Source of the DNA: CAXXOK01 sp963674895
GTDB lineage: Bacteria > Bacillota > Clostridia > Christensenellales > Aristaeellaceae
Assembly (NCBI GenBank): GCA_963674895.2
Contig: CAXXCY010000003.1
Location: forward strand, 1,302,001 to 1,366,000
Length of the DNA: 64,000 bases
Reading direction: 5' to 3'
Shown here piece by piece: positions 35,623 through 44,417 of this stretch. The notes under the pieces are model-generated. The model had not been told where the DNA came from. It was given only the letters and a program-made list of their open reading frames with translations, and did not search any database. The translations under genes and the position numbers were made by a program. Numbering within the stretch: position 1 is the first letter of the stretch; every line of letters starts with the position of its first letter.

Positions 35623-36384
35623 TTACAACGCCTTTCCGCCGTCCACAAACAGGTTGTGCCCGGTAATATACCGCCCAGCGCCGGAACATAAAAGCAGCGC
35701 GGCGCCTACGCAGTCCTCCGGCATGCCCCAGTACCCGGCGGGGATCATGCCTGTGACTTTATCGCGGTAGGCCGCATCGGCATACGCGTCCGCATTGCGG
35801 TCCGTTAAAATCACGCCCGGGGCCAGGTTGTTCACCGTAATACCCTCCGGCGCCAGCTGCACCGCCAGGGATTGCGCCATAGCCGTCTGCGCGGCCTTCG
35901 ACGCGGAGTACACCAGCATATCGGGGTGCGGCTTGCGCTCCTGCACGCTGCCGATCGTCAGTATCCGTCCCCAGCCGGACAGGCGCATCGCGGGCACCGC
36001 CTTTTGTATCAGCAGCATCGACGAGCGCACGTTGACGTCCATCTGAAGGTCAAATTCCTCCGCGCTGATCTGCTCCCACGGCCTGGCAATCTGCTGGGAC
36101 GCGTTCAAAACCAGGATGTCCGCCGCGCCGAAGGCTTCCTCCACCGCTTCCCAGATGACCTGTGCGCAGTCCGCGTCCCTGAGGTTTTTCGCGATGCTGA
36201 CAGAACGCCTGCCAAGCGCCCGGATCTCCGCCGCCACCTCGTCTCCCACCGTGCGGCTGCTCGCGTAATGCACGGCGACGTCCGCTCCCGCACGGGCAAG
36301 CCCCAGCGCCAGCGCGCGCCCGATACCGCGGCTCGCGCCCGTAACCAATGCCCGCTTCCCGCTCAAATCAAACAAATCGTTCAT
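35623..36384 (-). CDS. Short-chain dehydrogenase/reductase
   Basis: The 253-residue SDR has the cofactor motif TGASRGIG (about 13-20), catalytic YSASK (Tyr about 157), a Ser in LTIGSVQ and C-terminal GxxxVDGG (NLFVDGG). It oxidises or reduces a hydroxyl/keto group using NAD(P). In this operon it may act on a sugar acid, for example in a fructuronate/mannonate-type step; that is inference. The ATG at 36384 has GGAG nine bases upstream and lies five bases past the stop of the enolase-superfamily gene. The long frame continuing upstream is spurious. Confidence 0.88.
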   Translation of the reverse strand: MNDLFDLSGKRALVTGASRGIGRALALGLARAGADVAVHYASSRTVGDEVAAEIRALGRRSVSIAKNLRDADCAQVIWEAVEEAFGAADILVLNASQQIARPWEQISAEEFDLQMDVNVRSSMLLIQKAVPAMRLSGWGRILTIGSVQERKPHPDMLVYSASKAAQTAMAQSLAVQLAPEGITVNNLAPGVILTDRNADAYADAAYRDKVTGMIPAGYWGMPEDCVGAALLLCSGAGRYITGHNLFVDGGKAL

Positions 36385-36389
36385 CGCTG

Positions 36390-37721
36390 TCAGCTCCAAA
36401 GCCGGTCGTTGGACCACTCGGCGTCCCACTGCTGCGTCGGTTCCCAGCAGCCGGGGATATCCCTGTGGATGTGCTCCTGTATCAGTTCCTCGTTCAGGCT
36501 TTCGATTCCCAGGCCCGGCGCGTCCGGAACGGCGATAAAGCCGTCCCGCACCAGCGGCTTGGGCAGGCCGTTGACCAGATCGTCCCACCAGGGCACATCG
36601 GCGGAGTGGAACTCCACCGCCAGCACCTGCGGCATCGCCGCCGCCGCGTGCACGGCGGCCATACAGCCGACCGGGCTTTCCGCCATGTGCAGCGCCACCG
36701 CTACGCCATGCTCGCAGGCAAACTCCCCGATTCGCTTGGTTTCGAGAATCCCCCCGGCCGTAAGCACGTCCGGATGGACAACCGATACGCCGCCGGACAG
36801 AATCAGCGGTTCGAAGTTTTTCGATAGGTAGATGTCCTCGCCCGTCGCCACGGGGATGCACGTGCTGTTTGCAAGACGTACATACTGGCCGGTCCATTGC
36901 CACGGGACCATATCCTCCATCCAGGCGATCCCGTATTTCTCCACCCGCCGGGCAAAGCGGATGCAGTCTTCCACGCAGACGTGGCCGAAATGGTCGATGG
37001 CAAGCGGCACGTCGCTGCCGATCACGGAGCGGACCTGCGCCACATAGTCCTCCAGCATCGCAAGTCCCTTTTCGGTGATGCGGACGCCCGTAAACGGATG
37101 GGCGACGGACGCGATCTCGTATGCCCTGCCCGCGGCCTCCCGCAGGGTGCTGGATCCGCGCGCCGCGTTGATGGCGGAGGGCGCGTTCCTCTTCATCTCG
37201 TCCAGAAAACCCAGCGGCGCGGTCAGCGCGCCGGGTTCGTCCGCCAGGAGGCCGATTCCCAGGTCCATTTTCAGGAACGTGAATCCCCTGTCCATCCGCG
37301 CCTTGAGCGCCTTGCCCATGTCCAGCCCCGTATGGCGGCCTTCCACGTCCGTATCGCAGTAGATGCGGACCCGGTCGCGGTATTTTCCGCCCAATAGCTG
37401 CCATACGGGAACGCCCCACGCCTTGCCCGCCAGGTCCCACAGCGCGACCTCGACGCCCGATACGCCGCCGCCCTGCCGGGAATGGTGCCCGAACTGGCGG
37501 ATGCGCCGGATCAGCTTCTCCACGTTGCAGGGGTTTTCTCCAAGCAATCGGCTTTTGAGCATCGCGGCGTAGGTTTTGCTGGACGCGTCGCGCACCTCGC
37601 CGTACCCGACCAGCCCCTGGTTGGTAAAGAGCTTCAAAAGCGTGCAGTGCTTGGGCGCGCCGTCGATATCCGCAAACCGCATATCCGTGATTTTCAGGGT
37701 CGCCGGATCCCAGTGTTTCAT
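36390..37721 (-). CDS. Mandelate racemase/muconate-lactonizing (enolase superfamily) enzyme
   Basis: The 443-residue protein has the enolase-superfamily capping domain followed by a barrel. Likely metal ligands are Asp in LAIDHFGH (about 235), Glu in AWMEDMVPW (about 261) and Glu in ATGEDIYL (about 285); a catalytic His lies in VALHMAESPVG. Family members abstract a proton alpha to a carboxylate, usually to dehydrate an aldonic or sugar acid. The ATG at 37721 has an excellent ribosome site (GGAGGA); the longer frame was rejected. Having this and a UxuA-like dehydratase in one operon suggests two alternative sugar-acid entry points. Confidence 0.87.
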   Translation of the reverse strand: MKHWDPATLKITDMRFADIDGAPKHCTLLKLFTNQGLVGYGEVRDASSKTYAAMLKSRLLGENPCNVEKLIRRIRQFGHHSRQGGGVSGVEVALWDLAGKAWGVPVWQLLGGKYRDRVRIYCDTDVEGRHTGLDMGKALKARMDRGFTFLKMDLGIGLLADEPGALTAPLGFLDEMKRNAPSAINAARGSSTLREAAGRAYEIASVAHPFTGVRITEKGLAMLEDYVAQVRSVIGSDVPLAIDHFGHVCVEDCIRFARRVEKYGIAWMEDMVPWQWTGQYVRLANSTCIPVATGEDIYLSKNFEPLILSGGVSVVHPDVLTAGGILETKRIGEFACEHGVAVALHMAESPVGCMAAVHAAAAMPQVLAVEFHSADVPWWDDLVNGLPKPLVRDGFIAVPDAPGLGIESLNEELIQEHIHRDIPGCWEPTQQWDAEWSNDRLWS

Positions 37722-37734
37722 CCGTTCGTCCTCC

Positions 37735-38466
37735 TCAGCGTATCGCCAGGGCGCGCAGTGCCGTTTCGTCCAATGCCTGGTCAAACACGGCAAGCCCGCC
37801 CAGCAGTCCGGTAAACCAGTTCCCCATCTCGCCCCCGCGGTGCACCGCGCCCACGGTAAAGTCCGCGCCGCCGCTTTCAGGCGCGAACAGCGGGCGGCCG
37901 TACGCATAGGGATTGCGCGTACCGCGCGGGTCCGCCGCGCCGTCCAGACAGACGGCCGCCTGCCTTCCGTCATAGGTAAAGGCGATCATGTGCCATTCCC
38001 CCAGGGGAACCGGCGTTGCGCCGATCGCCGCGTCCATACAGTAGGGAAAGCCTTCCGTCGGCCCGCCCGTCGCGGACACGTGCCCGCCTGCCTGCTGCGC
38101 GCTTTGCCAGATGCGCAGGTCCAGAAACAGGCAATACTGCCGCAGCCTGCGCGTTTCGTTCCACATTCCCGCGACGGCCTGGCACTCCGCGACGGCCTTC
38201 GGGCGGCGCTTGACCCATGCCGCGACAGTCAAAGCAGAACGTTCGCCGGAGAAGTCCAGCAGCGGGCACACGGCGCGCGGCAGTATGAAAAAGCGCCCCT
38301 CCCCCATCTCGGGGCAGCGCGGGCCGAACACGCCGTCCCGCGCAAAGGGAACATCTCCCGCCCCGTTTCGCAGCGTATACCCGGCCCGCCCCCGGTCCGC
38401 AAGCCCCTCCGAAAAATCCCAAAAGCAAACGGGCCCGGCGGCGAGGACCGCTTCCCTGAGCGGCAT
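37735..38466 (-). CDS. Intracellular LamG/concanavalin-A-like jellyroll protein
   Basis: The 243-residue protein has the pattern of a LamG-like jellyroll: AGPVCFWDFSEG at the start, LTVAAWVKR near 78, GEWHMIAFTYDG near 160, AVCLDGAADP and GLLGGLAVFDQALDE at the end. LamG domains usually bind carbohydrate or protein outside the cell, yet no signal peptide or membrane segment is visible. The ATG at 38466 follows the rraA-like stop directly (TAA ATG), so it is translationally coupled inside the catabolic operon. Its role there is unknown; a sugar-binding or enzymatic function in the cytoplasm is possible. Confidence 0.7.
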   Translation of the reverse strand: MPLREAVLAAGPVCFWDFSEGLADRGRAGYTLRNGAGDVPFARDGVFGPRCPEMGEGRFFILPRAVCPLLDFSGERSALTVAAWVKRRPKAVAECQAVAGMWNETRRLRQYCLFLDLRIWQSAQQAGGHVSATGGPTEGFPYCMDAAIGATPVPLGEWHMIAFTYDGRQAAVCLDGAADPRGTRNPYAYGRPLFAPESGGADFTVGAVHRGGEMGNWFTGLLGGLAVFDQALDETALRALAIR

Positions 38467-39198
38467 TTAGAAATACCCGCCCTTTTCCACCACGTCGACG
38501 GCGGACATGCCGGAATCCACCCACTGGCGGATTTCGCCCTCGCCGAACTTAATCTCCTCGGCGCGGCGCAGCACGTCAAAAGCAATATCGCGGGGCACGA
38601 CCACCGCGCCGTCGATATCGCCGAAAATCACGTCTCCGGGATAGACCAGCACCCTGCCGATCTTGACGGGTACATTATAATCCGTAATCCGGCAGCGGGA
38701 AAGCGTGCCGTTGGATGTGCGGTATTTGTAGAAAACGGGGAATTTCTGTTCGAGCACCTGCATGGTGTCGCGCAGCCCGCCGTCGATCACCGCGCCCCGA
38801 CAGCCGCGCGCACGGGAGGCGGCCGTCATGATCTCGCCCCAATGCGCCGCCTCGCTTTCGCCGCCAGTATCCCACACGCACATGCAGTTTTTGGGCATAG
38901 CGTCCAGCATCCGGGCGCGCGTATCCATCTCGCCGGCGATCTGAGGGTCCTTGCTGCTTTTGATGGTATAGGCGATTCCGCACACCTTCATCTCGTCCCG
39001 CAGGGGATGGATTTCCGGCGGCAGGGCCTGGTCCACCAGGCAGAATTCCCGCAGTACGTCGTTAATCGCGCCCGTATACAGCCGCTCGTAACGCCCGCAA
39101 AGCTCCTCCTCCGGGATGGGAAACGGCGCGGGTTCCCTGGGCGCGCGCATGGCGGTCAGCTTCTCCAGGTTCATTTTGCTTTTCCTGACTTCATTCAC
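38467..39198 (-). CDS. RraA-family protein (aldolase/decarboxylase-like)
   Basis: The 243-residue protein carries the RraA-fold motifs GAVIDGGLRDT near 145 and YPGDVIFGDIDGAVVVPR near 195. True RraA inhibits RNase E; Firmicute relatives in sugar-acid operons are more likely 4-hydroxy-4-methyl-2-oxoglutarate aldolase-like lyases using the same GGxRD site. The start is a GTG at 39198 with GGAGGAA seven bases upstream, preferred to an internal ATG eight codons later that lacks a ribosome site. It follows the permease genes by 13 bases. Confidence 0.82.
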   Translation of the reverse strand: MNEVRKSKMNLEKLTAMRAPREPAPFPIPEEELCGRYERLYTGAINDVLREFCLVDQALPPEIHPLRDEMKVCGIAYTIKSSKDPQIAGEMDTRARMLDAMPKNCMCVWDTGGESEAAHWGEIMTAASRARGCRGAVIDGGLRDTMQVLEQKFPVFYKYRTSNGTLSRCRITDYNVPVKIGRVLVYPGDVIFGDIDGAVVVPRDIAFDVLRRAEEIKFGEGEIRQWVDSGMSAVDVVEKGGYF

Positions 39199-39211
39199 GA
39201 TGCGTTCCTCC

Positions 39212-40069
39212 TTATTTGATACCGGACATCGTCAAACTCTCGATAAACTTGCGCTGCGCCAGAAAGAACACGACCAGAATCGGGAGGGTTGCGACCGACG
39301 CCGCCGCCATGATCAGGTGCCACTGCACCCCGTTTTCCGTGGTGAACAGCGACAGCGCCAGCGGGATGGTGTACAGCCTGCTGGTGCTCAGATAGATCAG
39401 CGGCAAAAAGAACTCGTTCCAGTTCTGCAGGAACGTGAAGATCACCAACGTCGCGATCATGGACGTCGCCATGGGCATCATGATCCCCGCAAAAATACGC
39501 GGCTGGCTGCATCCGTCGATCTTTCCCGCCTCCATCAGCTCGTTGGGCACGGTGATGAAAAACTGGCGCATCAGGAACACGCCGAACGCCCCGCCGTAGC
39601 CGAATATCTGCGGCACGATCATCGCGAAATGCGAATCCACCTTCCCGATATTGGCCAGCGCGATAAACAGCGGAATGGTGGTGATCTCCACGGGCATCAT
39701 CATCCCGCTCAGCAGCACCAGAAACAGTACGTTTCGGCCTCTGAACCTGAGTTTGGCGAACGCGTACCCGGCCATCGAAGCGAACGCCACCACGCCCAGC
39801 GTGACCAGCGAGGCGATGTAAATGCTGTTCCACAAATATAGCCCGAACGGCTGCATGCTGAACAGATCGGCATAGTTCTGCCATACCACAGGATTGGGCC
39901 ACCACTGGGGCGGAAACAGCAGAACCTTGGAATACTCTTTCAGGGAGGTGGTGACCATCCAATAAAACGGCGCGAGCATCATCACCGAGATCAGGATGCA
40001 GGTTATATATTTCGCGGCGGTCAAAGCCCGCTTTTTCCGTCTGGCGCTCATCTGCATATTACTCTTCAT
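39212..40069 (-). CDS. Sugar ABC transporter permease, MalG type
   Basis: This 285-residue permease has six predicted helices and the EAA loop (ELMEAGKIDGCSQPRIFAGI). It begins with ATG at 40069 inside the end of the upstream permease gene, with AAGGTGG at good spacing. It works with the MalF-type partner and the binding protein encoded upstream. No ATPase gene is present in the operon; such CUT1 importers commonly share an MsmX-like ATPase encoded elsewhere. Confidence 0.92.
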   Translation of the reverse strand: MKSNMQMSARRKKRALTAAKYITCILISVMMLAPFYWMVTTSLKEYSKVLLFPPQWWPNPVVWQNYADLFSMQPFGLYLWNSIYIASLVTLGVVAFASMAGYAFAKLRFRGRNVLFLVLLSGMMMPVEITTIPLFIALANIGKVDSHFAMIVPQIFGYGGAFGVFLMRQFFITVPNELMEAGKIDGCSQPRIFAGIMMPMATSMIATLVIFTFLQNWNEFFLPLIYLSTSRLYTIPLALSLFTTENGVQWHLIMAAASVATLPILVVFFLAQRKFIESLTMSGIK

Positions 40070-40961
40070 GGTAAATCCACCTTTTCCGGATTTTCCACTG
40101 CGCCACGGTCAGCACCAGGATGATGATAAACAGGATCGCCGAAATCGAAGACGCGTACCCGAACTCATAGAATTGGAACGCCTGCTGATAGATGTAATAC
40201 ACGAATACGTAGGAGCTGTTGCCGGGCCCGCCGCCGGTGAGAGTGTAAATCTGCCCGAAAACCTTCAGCGAGCCGATCACCGTCATGATCATCACCAGGA
40301 AAACCGAGGGCGCGATCATCGGCATGGTGATGGAGCGGAACTGCTGCCACCGTTTGGCGCCGTCAAGCTCCGCCGCCTCATAGTACATCTGCGGCACATC
40401 CTTCATCGCGCCGATCAAAATGACCATGTTCATGCCCAGGCCCTTCACCAGCGTGACAAACGCCACGATAGGGATCGCCAGCGCCGTGCTGTACAGCCAC
40501 TGCGGGCCCTGTACGCCGATCATGCGCAAAAGCACGTTGATAATGCCGTTGTCCGTCTGGAAGATATACTTCCAGATAATGCCCCATACCACCACGGACG
40601 TCACGACCGGCGTAAAGATCGCCGTGCGGAACAGCCCCACGCCGAAGAACTTCTTTTTCAGGAGGCTGGCCAGCGCCAGGCAGATGATTAAGTTGGACGG
40701 AAGCAGCAGCAGCGTAAAATACAGGGTGTTGATTACCGTCGTGTGGAACGTGGTATCGGCAATCAGCGTGCGGTAGTTTTCCAATCCGAGGAACTCCGGC
40801 TTGCGGATCAGGGACCAGTCCGTCAGGCTGATGCCGAACGTCGCCACAACGGGCGCCAAGACAAAGATCGTATAGCCGATCAGCATCGGCCCGATAAACA
40901 CATACGCCCAGACGCGGTCGCTCCTGTTTCCGGAACCGAGTTTTCGTTTCGCCAGTTCCAT
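40059..40961 (-). CDS. Sugar ABC transporter permease, MalF type
   Basis: The 300-residue permease has six predicted helices and the EAA loop (YYEAAELDGAKRWQQFRSI). The ATG at 40961 has GGAGAG nine bases upstream. It overlaps the MalG-type gene by 11 bases and is separated from the binding-protein gene by a perfect hairpin. It forms the inner-membrane channel of a CUT1-type importer. Confidence 0.92.
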   Translation of the reverse strand: MELAKRKLGSGNRSDRVWAYVFIGPMLIGYTIFVLAPVVATFGISLTDWSLIRKPEFLGLENYRTLIADTTFHTTVINTLYFTLLLLPSNLIICLALASLLKKKFFGVGLFRTAIFTPVVTSVVVWGIIWKYIFQTDNGIINVLLRMIGVQGPQWLYSTALAIPIVAFVTLVKGLGMNMVILIGAMKDVPQMYYEAAELDGAKRWQQFRSITMPMIAPSVFLVMIMTVIGSLKVFGQIYTLTGGGPGNSSYVFVYYIYQQAFQFYEFGYASSISAILFIIILVLTVAQWKIRKRWIYHEE

Positions 40962-41030
40962 TGATCACAGCTCTCCTGACCTTCCCGCAGCCTGTGACAG
41001 CATGGCGGGAATGCGTTGTCCGATAGTTTA

Positions 41031-41062
41031 AAAGGAGGCCGCCTTGGCTGCAAGGCGGCCTC
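41031..41062 (-). promoter_or_regulatory. Intercistronic hairpin after the sugar-binding-protein gene
   Basis: GAGGCCGCCTT and AAGGCGGCCTC form a perfect 11-bp stem with a six-base loop, followed on the minus strand by CTTTTAAAC. It resembles a leaky terminator between the binding-protein gene and the permeases. Confidence 0.75.
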
Positions 41063-41077
41063 GTGCGCGTTGTTTTG

Positions 41078-42352
41078 CTATTTCAGCAGCGGATCAACCT
41101 TTTCTTTCATCATGGTGACGATCGCTTCCGGCGTGTATTCCTTGGTGAACATCAGCTCAAACAGCTGGTTCACTTCCACGTCGATCTTCTGGTAGTTCTC
41201 GTGCGCCGGATAGGATACCACGCCCGGGTTCTCGATCATATCCACGAAGGCGAGCTTCACGCTCTCGGGGCTGGGCTGGCCGTCGGGCTGGTTCAGGAAC
41301 GCGTCGGAGTTGAGCACTGAGCGGCGCGGGGAGGGGAAGGTGGAGACGAGCTGAAGCATCATGTCCTTGCTGGTCAGGTACATGACGAGCTTCGTCGCCA
41401 GATCCTGGTTCGCGCCCTTGACGACATGGTAACCCGCAAATCCGCTGGTCACCTTCGCGCCGGTCGCGGGGCCGGAGGGTGCGCCGATGATATCCCATTC
41501 GAAGTCCACCTTGCCGCGGAGGTTGGCCGCATAGCTGAAGGTATCGCGCGCCATGGCGATCTTGCCCGTTTCAAACTGGGTCTGGTCGCCGGGCTTGATG
41601 TGGCTCTCGTCCACGAACAGCGCGTCGTAGAACTCCTGCATGCTCTTGACGCCGCCCTCGGTATCCAGGGTGAATTCCGTCATATCGGCGTTGAAGTAAT
41701 CCGCGCCGTTTGCCAGCACGATGTCGTACAGGGAGTTCATATAGGCGGTGGGCTCGGTTGCACCCTGCAGCTTCATGCCGTAGATGCCCTGCGAGGGATC
41801 GGTGAGCTCCTTGGCGGCCTTGAAGAATTCGTCAAGCGTCCAGTTGCCTTCCAGGTACAGTTCGGTGGGCGTTTTCAGGCCCTTGGCCTCAAACAGCGTC
41901 TTGTTGTAGAAGATCACGCGGGGGCCGAAGGCGAACGGAATGCCGTATACCGCGTCGCCGCGTTCAAACAGCGTGAGCGTCGAGGGGAAGAAATCGTTGA
42001 AATCATACGCGGCGTCCGCCCGTACGGCGGGCCCCAGGTCCACCAGCTCGCCGCTGGCAATAAACTGCGGGATCATCTTTTCCGCAAGCCAGATGACGTC
42101 CGGCGCCGTCCTGGCCGCCAGCTGGATGGAAATCTTCTGCATGTATTCCGCAAACGGAACCAGGACGATTTCCACCGTGCAGTTGTTCTCTTCGCAGAAG
42201 GGCTTCACCAGCTCCTCAAAGGTCGTTTTTCTCGCGTCGTTGCCCCAGATGGACAGCTTCAGGTTCACCGTTCCCGTATCGGCCAGGGCGACGGGCAGGG
42301 CAAGGCCGAGCACCATCGTCAGGCATAGTATCGCGCTGAGAATCTTTTTCAT
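41078..42352 (-). CDS. Sugar ABC transporter substrate-binding protein (family 1)
   Basis: The 424-residue SBP_bac_1 protein begins with a signal peptide (MKKILSAILCLTMVLGLALP) cleaved near ALADTG; its only early Cys is in the hydrophobic core and not in a lipobox, so the protein is predicted to be unlipidated. Family features include APDVIWLAEKMIPQFIASG and GIPFAFGPRVIFYNKTLFE. It captures a sugar or sugar acid for the two permeases. The ATG at 42352 has AGGAGG upstream and a promoter 65 bases before that. It is divergent from a YesM/YesN pair. Confidence 0.9.
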   Translation of the reverse strand: MKKILSAILCLTMVLGLALPVALADTGTVNLKLSIWGNDARKTTFEELVKPFCEENNCTVEIVLVPFAEYMQKISIQLAARTAPDVIWLAEKMIPQFIASGELVDLGPAVRADAAYDFNDFFPSTLTLFERGDAVYGIPFAFGPRVIFYNKTLFEAKGLKTPTELYLEGNWTLDEFFKAAKELTDPSQGIYGMKLQGATEPTAYMNSLYDIVLANGADYFNADMTEFTLDTEGGVKSMQEFYDALFVDESHIKPGDQTQFETGKIAMARDTFSYAANLRGKVDFEWDIIGAPSGPATGAKVTSGFAGYHVVKGANQDLATKLVMYLTSKDMMLQLVSTFPSPRRSVLNSDAFLNQPDGQPSPESVKLAFVDMIENPGVVSYPAHENYQKIDVEVNQLFELMFTKEYTPEAIVTMMKEKVDPLLK

Positions 42353-42415
42353 GTTTCTCCTCCTTAAATTTGTGGAATGAGTCTCTTATGCGTTCAAAGC
42401 ACTCTTCTTGCGACC

Positions 42416-42424
42416 AGTATAGCA
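42416..42424 (-). promoter_or_regulatory. Extended -10 promoter of the sugar-acid operon
   Basis: The minus strand reads TGCTATACT, an extended -10 one base from consensus. No good -35 is present, which suits an activator-dependent promoter. Transcription should start about 57 bases before the binding-protein ATG. Confidence 0.55.
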
Positions 42425-42505
42425 TGGCGGGCTCGCGATTGTGATGAGGCAAAATTGATAAATGGTTCCGATTTTCGAGATCATCTTTCCCCCCTCCGGG
42501 AAAAC

Positions 42506-42514
42506 TGCTATACT
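42506..42514 (+). promoter_or_regulatory. Extended -10 promoter of the YesM/YesN-type genes
   Basis: The plus strand reads TGCTATACT, identical to the divergent promoter. The -35 (TTTCCC) is weak. The leader before the kinase gene would be about 140 bases. Confidence 0.5.
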
Positions 42515-42659
42515 TGCTTTATCATCTGGCCGCATGCGCGGCGGGAAAGAGGGACTGCGCCATACAAGCTGAGCGATTGCTGCCGTGCGCACGGATTTCC
42601 GGCGAAAGCCCGGGGCGGGGCGAACGCCGTCACAGCCGGTCCATCGGGAGGTGCCCGCA

Positions 42660-44417
42660 ATGAAGAAACGCCGGTTTGTTTCCCTGCGGAGCAAGCTGCT
42701 GCAGGCCGTACTTCCGCTGATCATCATCCCGCTGGTGCTGAGCATCGCGGTTGCCTATACCATGGTGATGCAGCGCCAGCAAAATCAATCCCGCGCGTTT
42801 ATGGACAACCTGCTGGACCACGTCTCCAGCAATCTGGACCGCTATGTACGCGATATGGAATCCCTGTCCATGATGCCGCTGGTGGAAGAGGATATCCTGG
42901 ATATCCTCCGCGCCCGATTGGACAGTGAGCCCCGGTACATCACCGTAAACGAACAGCTGACCGTGAGCCGCTTCCATGCGGCGCTGATGTACGAGCGCAG
43001 CGAGATCAAGGGATATCTGCTGTTCTGCGAGGATAAAACGCTGCTGGCCAGCACCGAGTACGACGTGCGCAGCACGTGGATTCCCCAGCAGGAAAGCTGG
43101 ATGCAGACGGCGCGGGATGCGGGCGGCGCGCTGGTTTTTTTGCCCCGCAACAACCCGGCGTACTATCTCTCCACCAAAGAGGAAGTGCTGTCCGTGATCC
43201 GGATGATCGTGGACCCGCTCACCAACCGGGAGCTTGGCTTTGTAAAAATCGACCTGTTTTTCGACGGCTTCCGCAATATCCTCTACCCCGCCGATGACAA
43301 CGGTATGCGCTTTCTGGCCTATACGAGCACCAACGAGCGGCTTTACCCCAGCTCCCTGGAAAGGGAAGCCTTCATCCCCAAGGGAAAACTGCTGGAAATC
43401 GACGGCACGGATTACCTGGCCGCAAGCATCACCTCGGAGTCCACGGGCATTACGGTTTACCTGCTGTACCCCAACGACCCGCTCCTCAAGGACGCCAAGG
43501 ATATACAGCGCGTGATGCTTGGCATCTCGCTGGTGTTTTTGCTGATCTCCATCGCGGTGTGCATCTGGTTTTCTGGGCGCATCACCCGCCCGCTGCGCGA
43601 CCTGCGCCACGGCATGCTCTCCTTCGGCGCGGGGAATTTTGAAATGCGCACCCAGAACCGCCTGAACGACGAAATCGGCACGCTTTCCGACGGGTTTAAC
43701 GATATGGCCGCGCGCATTCAAACCCTGGTGCGCGAAAATTACCAGATCGAGCTCAACCGGCGCGAGGCGGAAGTGCTGCTTTTGCAAAGCCAAATGAACC
43801 CGCATTTCCTGTATAACACGCTGGAAACCATCAGCATGAGCGCGATGAACCACGACGATCTGGAAACCAGCGACATCGTAGCCAAGCTGGGTAAAATGCT
43901 GCGCTACTCGATTTCCCAGCGCAAGGAGCTGGTCAAGCTCGGCGCGGAAATTCAGTTCTGCGAGGATTACCTGGATCTGCAGGTGATGCGCCTGGGCAAT
44001 AAGCTGCAATACGAAATCAACCTCGACGCCGAGCTGGAGGACTGCCTGGTGCCCAAGCTGATCCTGCAGCCGTTTGTGGAAAACGTGGTCATGCATTCGC
44101 TGGGCGAACAGCCGGTGCATGTTTGGATCGTCGCGCTGGTGCAGTGGGACCAGCTTTTGCTGCTGGTCAAGGATAACGGCGTGGGCATCGCCAGCGAAAA
44201 GCGCCAAAGCATCGAGGAACGGATGTACGCCAGGGAAACGGCGGGAAGCGGCAATTACGAGGGCATTCCCGGCAAGGGAATCGCACTGCGCAACGTGCAC
44301 CAAAGGCTGCGGCTGCTGTATGGGGAGCCATACGGGGTCAACATCATGAGCACGGAAAAGAGGGAGACCGTGTTTGTATTGAGCCTCCCGTTGATCTGGA
44401 TCGGGGATGAAGAGTGA
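42660..44417 (+). CDS. YesM-type sensor histidine kinase
   Basis: The ATG at 42660 has the ribosome site GGGAGGTG; the frame upstream is not used. The 585-residue protein has TM1 (about 13-37), an extracytoplasmic sensor domain (about 38-280), TM2 (about 286-306), HAMP (about 307-360), a His_kinase domain with QMNPHFLYNTLE (phospho-His about 381) and a HATPase domain with QPFVENVVMHSLG and VKDNGVGI. This LytS/YesM class senses extracellular sugars, often via a binding protein. The gene overlaps its response regulator (TGATG) and is divergent from the sugar-acid operon, its likely target. Confidence 0.92.
   Translation: MKKRRFVSLRSKLLQAVLPLIIIPLVLSIAVAYTMVMQRQQNQSRAFMDNLLDHVSSNLDRYVRDMESLSMMPLVEEDILDILRARLDSEPRYITVNEQLTVSRFHAALMYERSEIKGYLLFCEDKTLLASTEYDVRSTWIPQQESWMQTARDAGGALVFLPRNNPAYYLSTKEEVLSVIRMIVDPLTNRELGFVKIDLFFDGFRNILYPADDNGMRFLAYTSTNERLYPSSLEREAFIPKGKLLEIDGTDYLAASITSESTGITVYLLYPNDPLLKDAKDIQRVMLGISLVFLLISIAVCIWFSGRITRPLRDLRHGMLSFGAGNFEMRTQNRLNDEIGTLSDGFNDMAARIQTLVRENYQIELNRREAEVLLLQSQMNPHFLYNTLETISMSAMNHDDLETSDIVAKLGKMLRYSISQRKELVKLGAEIQFCEDYLDLQVMRLGNKLQYEINLDAELEDCLVPKLILQPFVENVVMHSLGEQPVHVWIVALVQWDQLLLLVKDNGVGIASEKRQSIEERMYARETAGSGNYEGIPGKGIALRNVHQRLRLLYGEPYGVNIMSTEKRETVFVLSLPLIWIGDEE

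Larger units (their letters stand above)
42353..42659. other. Divergent control region, sugar-acid operon / YesM-YesN genes
   Basis: These 307 bases hold two outward-facing extended -10 promoters and the ribosome sites of both flanking genes. No coding sequence is accepted; an upstream extension of the sensor-kinase frame (from 42585) lacks a ribosome site. The region is the natural place for the YesN-type regulator to bind. Confidence 0.5.

Noticed and set aside
42630..44303. 557-codon minus-strand frame opposite the YesM-type kinase
   Set aside because: It is the antisense shadow of a kinase with all conserved boxes and gives no recognisable protein.
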